Below, piece by piece: positions 61,738 through 64,000 of a DNA stretch of 64,000 nucleotides. The notes under the pieces were generated by a model. It was not told the DNA's origin and made no database searches. It saw nothing but the letters and a program-made list of their open reading frames with translations. Every line of letters begins with the position of its first letter. Position 1 is the first letter of the stretch. The translations under genes and the position numbers were made by a program. The stretch comes from Streptomyces sp. NBC_01210 (lineage in GTDB: Bacteria; Actinomycetota; Actinomycetes; Streptomycetales; Streptomycetaceae), in assembly GCF_036010325.1 (NCBI RefSeq), contig NZ_CP108549.1:3782001-3846000 (forward strand), in the 5' to 3' direction.

Positions 61738-64000
61738 CTACTTGTGGGTAATTTCCCCGTCGAGGGAAACATTCAAGTGACTTCCATCCCGGCTCAGCCA
61801 GCCAAGTTTTGCTCTCCCTGTCTTACTGAGCTGAACATCCCATTCAAAAGGCTGCCCCGCAGTCCGCGATGGGCCCTTGATCCATTCATTACCAAAACGG
61901 TCGATGTAACCCTTTCGCGGGCCGCGCAACAGTCCTGAATTCAGCGACGTATTATCCGGTGGGACGAACCGAATCCTTCCGGAATGCGGTAGTTGGGCAT
62001 CCTTGAGGAGCCCCTTCACGCCGGTTCGCGGCTTCGGAACGGGCTCTTCGCATTTCAGGCCAAGCGGATCGACCCACGTCAGCGGGGCACCGACGTAGGC
62101 GTAGGGGTCAGGAGCAGGATCGAGCCCGAGCGGATCAGGGCTCACATAACGTGCGATTTCAGAGTCGTAGTAGCGGAAGTAGTTGTAGTTGAGGCCGGAT
62201 TCGAGATCGTGATACTGGCCCGGGAAACGAAGCGGGCAGTCCACGGACGACGCAGCATCTGTCCCAGCAGGGAACCGAGTACCCCACAGTGTCGTACGGC
62301 GCTGCCATGTCACATCGCCTTCCATGGAAACCAGTTCGGTCGGCGTCCCGACAGTGTCGGCGACGACTGCATGGAAGCGGGTTCCGTACGTAGACCCAGC
62401 ATCGCCGGCAAGCGCGGAGAGAAGAGATTCACCCGCCTTCCGGAACATCGGCCTGTGGTCGGTCTGAGTGAGCGGACGGTGGGTTCCTGGCGCGTAGTCC
62501 CAGGTTGTGACCTTGTCGTCGGGCCCCTTCTGCTCTGCCAACCGGGTGTCGTCCCAGGTGAAGTCCGTGCATTCGGCGACCGAGCCGTCGTCCGCCAGGC
62601 ACTGCTTGGATATTCGGCGGCCGAGCGGGTCGTACATGTACCGCCAGCGTTCGCCGTCCGGCGTCACCACCTCGACCAAGCGGTCCTCCGCATTCCAGGC
62701 GTACGTCCAGGTGCGTTGCTGACCGTTGAGGAGCTTGCGGGTCTTGCGGACCAGACGGCCCTGCGCGTCGTGCTCGTACAGTGTGCGCCCGGCGCGACGG
62801 ATCAGGGTGCCGTCGAATGCACGATCGCCGGAGGACTCGTGCGCAGGGGCGGTGGCATGGGTGAGGTTGCCCGCCGTGTCGTAGGCGTACGTCTCAGTCC
62901 AGCCATGGGCCTGCACACCCGTGACGCGCCCCACACGATCGAGGTCGAACCGGCGTGTGCCCGAAGTCAGTTCGCGGATCTCGGTGAGGTAGCCGTCCTC
63001 GCGGTATGCGTAGGTGCGGTGCTGGACGAGCCGGTCCGCCTCACTTCGGTGTGCTCGGGTCAGCGACTGGGTGGTCAACCGGTCGGCCTCGTCCCAGGTT
63101 TGATCGAGGGTGACGCCATACCCGAGGCGGCGCTCGGTCTCGCGGCCTGCGGCGTCGTAGGCGAAGGTCAGCACCCCGGCGTCACTGCCCAGTTCGGTGG
63201 CCCGGCCCGCCTGGTCGTACGTCCACTGCGAGGAGAGCGCTGACGGGGTAGTCCTCCGGATTCGCCGACCGAGAACGTCGTACGTATAGGTCGTGGTACG
63301 ACCGTTGACAGTTTCCGCGAGGATATGGGCGAGCGCGTCCCGCTCGATTGCGACCACCGCATGGGAATTGGCCGTATGGATCAGATGGCCCGACGCACCG
63401 TAGGTGTACGTAGTGGTATCGCCAGTATCGGTGCGCTGCTCCGTCAGACGTCCGACAGCGTCCCGTGTGAAGCGCAAGGTCTCGCCCGCGCCGTTCGTGC
63501 GGGATGCGAGGTCACCCGTCGCGTCGTGCGCGTACCCGAGCGTCCGGCCGTCGAAGTCGGTCTCCGCAATCAGGCGGCCCGCCTCATCGTACTCATACAA
63601 CCAGGTCAGGCCCTGCGGGTTAGTGACCTTGGTCAGCCGCAGCTCGGTGTCGTAGGCAAAGGAGTATGCCGTTCCGTCCGGTTCAGTCCGGGTCGCGGGC
63701 ATGTCGAAGTGCGTCACCGAGTGGCGGGTCACATTGCCCGCGGGGTCGGTATGCGTGAGGAGGTTGCCTTCACCGTCCCAGGTCCAGGCTTCTCGCGTGC
63801 CGTCCGCGTACGCGCGCCAGTCCGGCTTGCCCTCGGTCGTCCAGCCCATGCGGGTGGCACGGCCCAACGGGTCGATCACTTCGACGATGCGGCCGAAGGC
63901 GTCGCGGCGCGCCACCGTGGTGTGCCCGAGTTCATCGATGACAGTGACACCGAGCCCGGCCGCGTTCAATGTGATCTCGCGCCTGTGGCCGAGGGCATCC
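61738..64000 (-). CDS. RHS-repeat toxin with polymorphic toxin type 17 tip (5' end outside window)
   Basis: At least 754 residues are visible; the frame is open through base 64000. YD/RHS repeats run from the right edge (GRTLGYAHDATGDL, TYTYGASGHLI, YDVLGRRIRR, YDQAGRATEL) to the core end FPGQYHDLESGLNYNYFRYY ... DPLGLDPAPDPYAYV ... WVDPLGL. The last 100 residues are the variable tip: SGRIRFVPPDN, PRKGYIDRFGNEWIKGPSRT, FEWDVQLSKTGRAKLGWLS, LNVSLDGEITHK, which match the type 17 toxin domain (Ntox17, predicted nuclease). The RHS shell would encase the toxin until delivery. Imm31 immunity follows. Confidence 0.9.
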   Translation of the reverse strand, partial: DALGHRREITLNAAGLGVTVIDELGHTTVARRDAFGRIVEVIDPLGRATRMGWTTEGKPDWRAYADGTREAWTWDGEGNLLTHTDPAGNVTRHSVTHFDMPATRTEPDGTAYSFAYDTELRLTKVTNPQGLTWLYEYDEAGRLIAETDFDGRTLGYAHDATGDLASRTNGAGETLRFTRDAVGRLTEQRTDTGDTTTYTYGASGHLIHTANSHAVVAIERDALAHILAETVNGRTTTYTYDVLGRRIRRTTPSALSSQWTYDQAGRATELGSDAGVLTFAYDAAGRETERRLGYGVTLDQTWDEADRLTTQSLTRAHRSEADRLVQHRTYAYREDGYLTEIRELTSGTRRFDLDRVGRVTGVQAHGWTETYAYDTAGNLTHATAPAHESSGDRAFDGTLIRRAGRTLYEHDAQGRLVRKTRKLLNGQQRTWTYAWNAEDRLVEVVTPDGERWRYMYDPLGRRISKQCLADDGSVAECTDFTWDDTRLAEQKGPDDKVTTWDYAPGTHRPLTQTDHRPMFRKAGESLLSALAGDAGSTYGTRFHAVVADTVGTPTELVSMEGDVTWQRRTTLWGTRFPAGTDAASSVDCPLRFPGQYHDLESGLNYNYFRYYDSEIARYVSPDPLGLDPAPDPYAYVGAPLTWVDPLGLKCEEPVPKPRTGVKGLLKDAQLPHSGRIRFVPPDNTSLNSGLLRGPRKGYIDRFGNEWIKGPSRTAGQPFEWDVQLSKTGRAKLGWLSRDGSHLNVSLDGEITHK

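Overview
The window is chromosomal DNA from a Streptomyces or very close relative. It is uniformly GC-rich, uses GTG and TTG starts often, and carries a leucine tRNA with anticodon UAA (the bldA type). It also holds Streptomyces core genes: enolase next to a DivIC-like gene, two Rpf-like secreted proteins, ndh-type NADH dehydrogenase, mfd and mazG. Most genes are compact, with many 4-bp start/stop overlaps and strong stem-loop terminators between convergent units.

Layout. 1-5.2 kb (minus): histidine-utilisation operon hutU - M20 hydrolase - hutF - hutI, the last cut by the window edge. 5.3-10.8 kb (plus): a PLP decarboxylase, then three Roadblock/LC7-type genes and one DUF4388-like gene, interrupted at 8.6-10.35 kb by an IscB (OMEGA) element with a likely omega-RNA and a frameshifted nuclease gene. 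10.9-13.2 kb (minus): an RpiR regulator and an ammonia-lyase homologue whose cofactor triad is altered. 13.3-19 kb: accessory DNA with a decayed betaine-transporter ATPase, a WXG100/RNase A-like polymorphic toxin locus with immunity genes and an orphan toxin tip, and an IS701-type transposase scrap. 19-36.6 kb: mainly housekeeping genes (cystathionine beta-synthase, SGNH hydrolase, thiolase, BI-1 protein, bldA-type tRNA, MacB-type ABC exporter, cyclopropane synthase, NADH dehydrogenase behind a Rex-like operator, Ppx/GppA, DUF501, DivIC, enolase). 36.9-39.1 kb: two Rpf-like genes, the first behind a ydaO-type c-di-AMP riboswitch. 39-52.7 kb: P450, MazG, a SurA-like lipoprotein, a GtrA/GT2/YfhO glycosylation set, a soluble Ser/Thr kinase, an HTH-methylase-specificity fusion, and a lipoprotein HNH nuclease. 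53-54 kb: two gene stumps fused head to head. 53.9-60.6 kb: mfd, a secreted phospholipase A2 and an MFS exporter. 60.9-64 kb (minus): small genes and the end of an RHS toxin with a type-17 tip and Imm31 immunity protein; this stretch is less GC-rich and contains a perfect 23-bp-armed palindrome.

How the parts work together. HutU, HutI and HutF lead from urocanate to N-formylglutamate, and the M20 hydrolase sits where a deformylase is needed. GT2, GtrA and YfhO fit a lipid-sugar synthase, flippase and transferase for cell-envelope glycosylation. Two independent toxin/immunity loci (ESX-like RNase A type; RHS/Ntox17 type) and the IscB element are the main accessory systems. All functions are inferred from sequence motifs recognised by eye; no searches were run.
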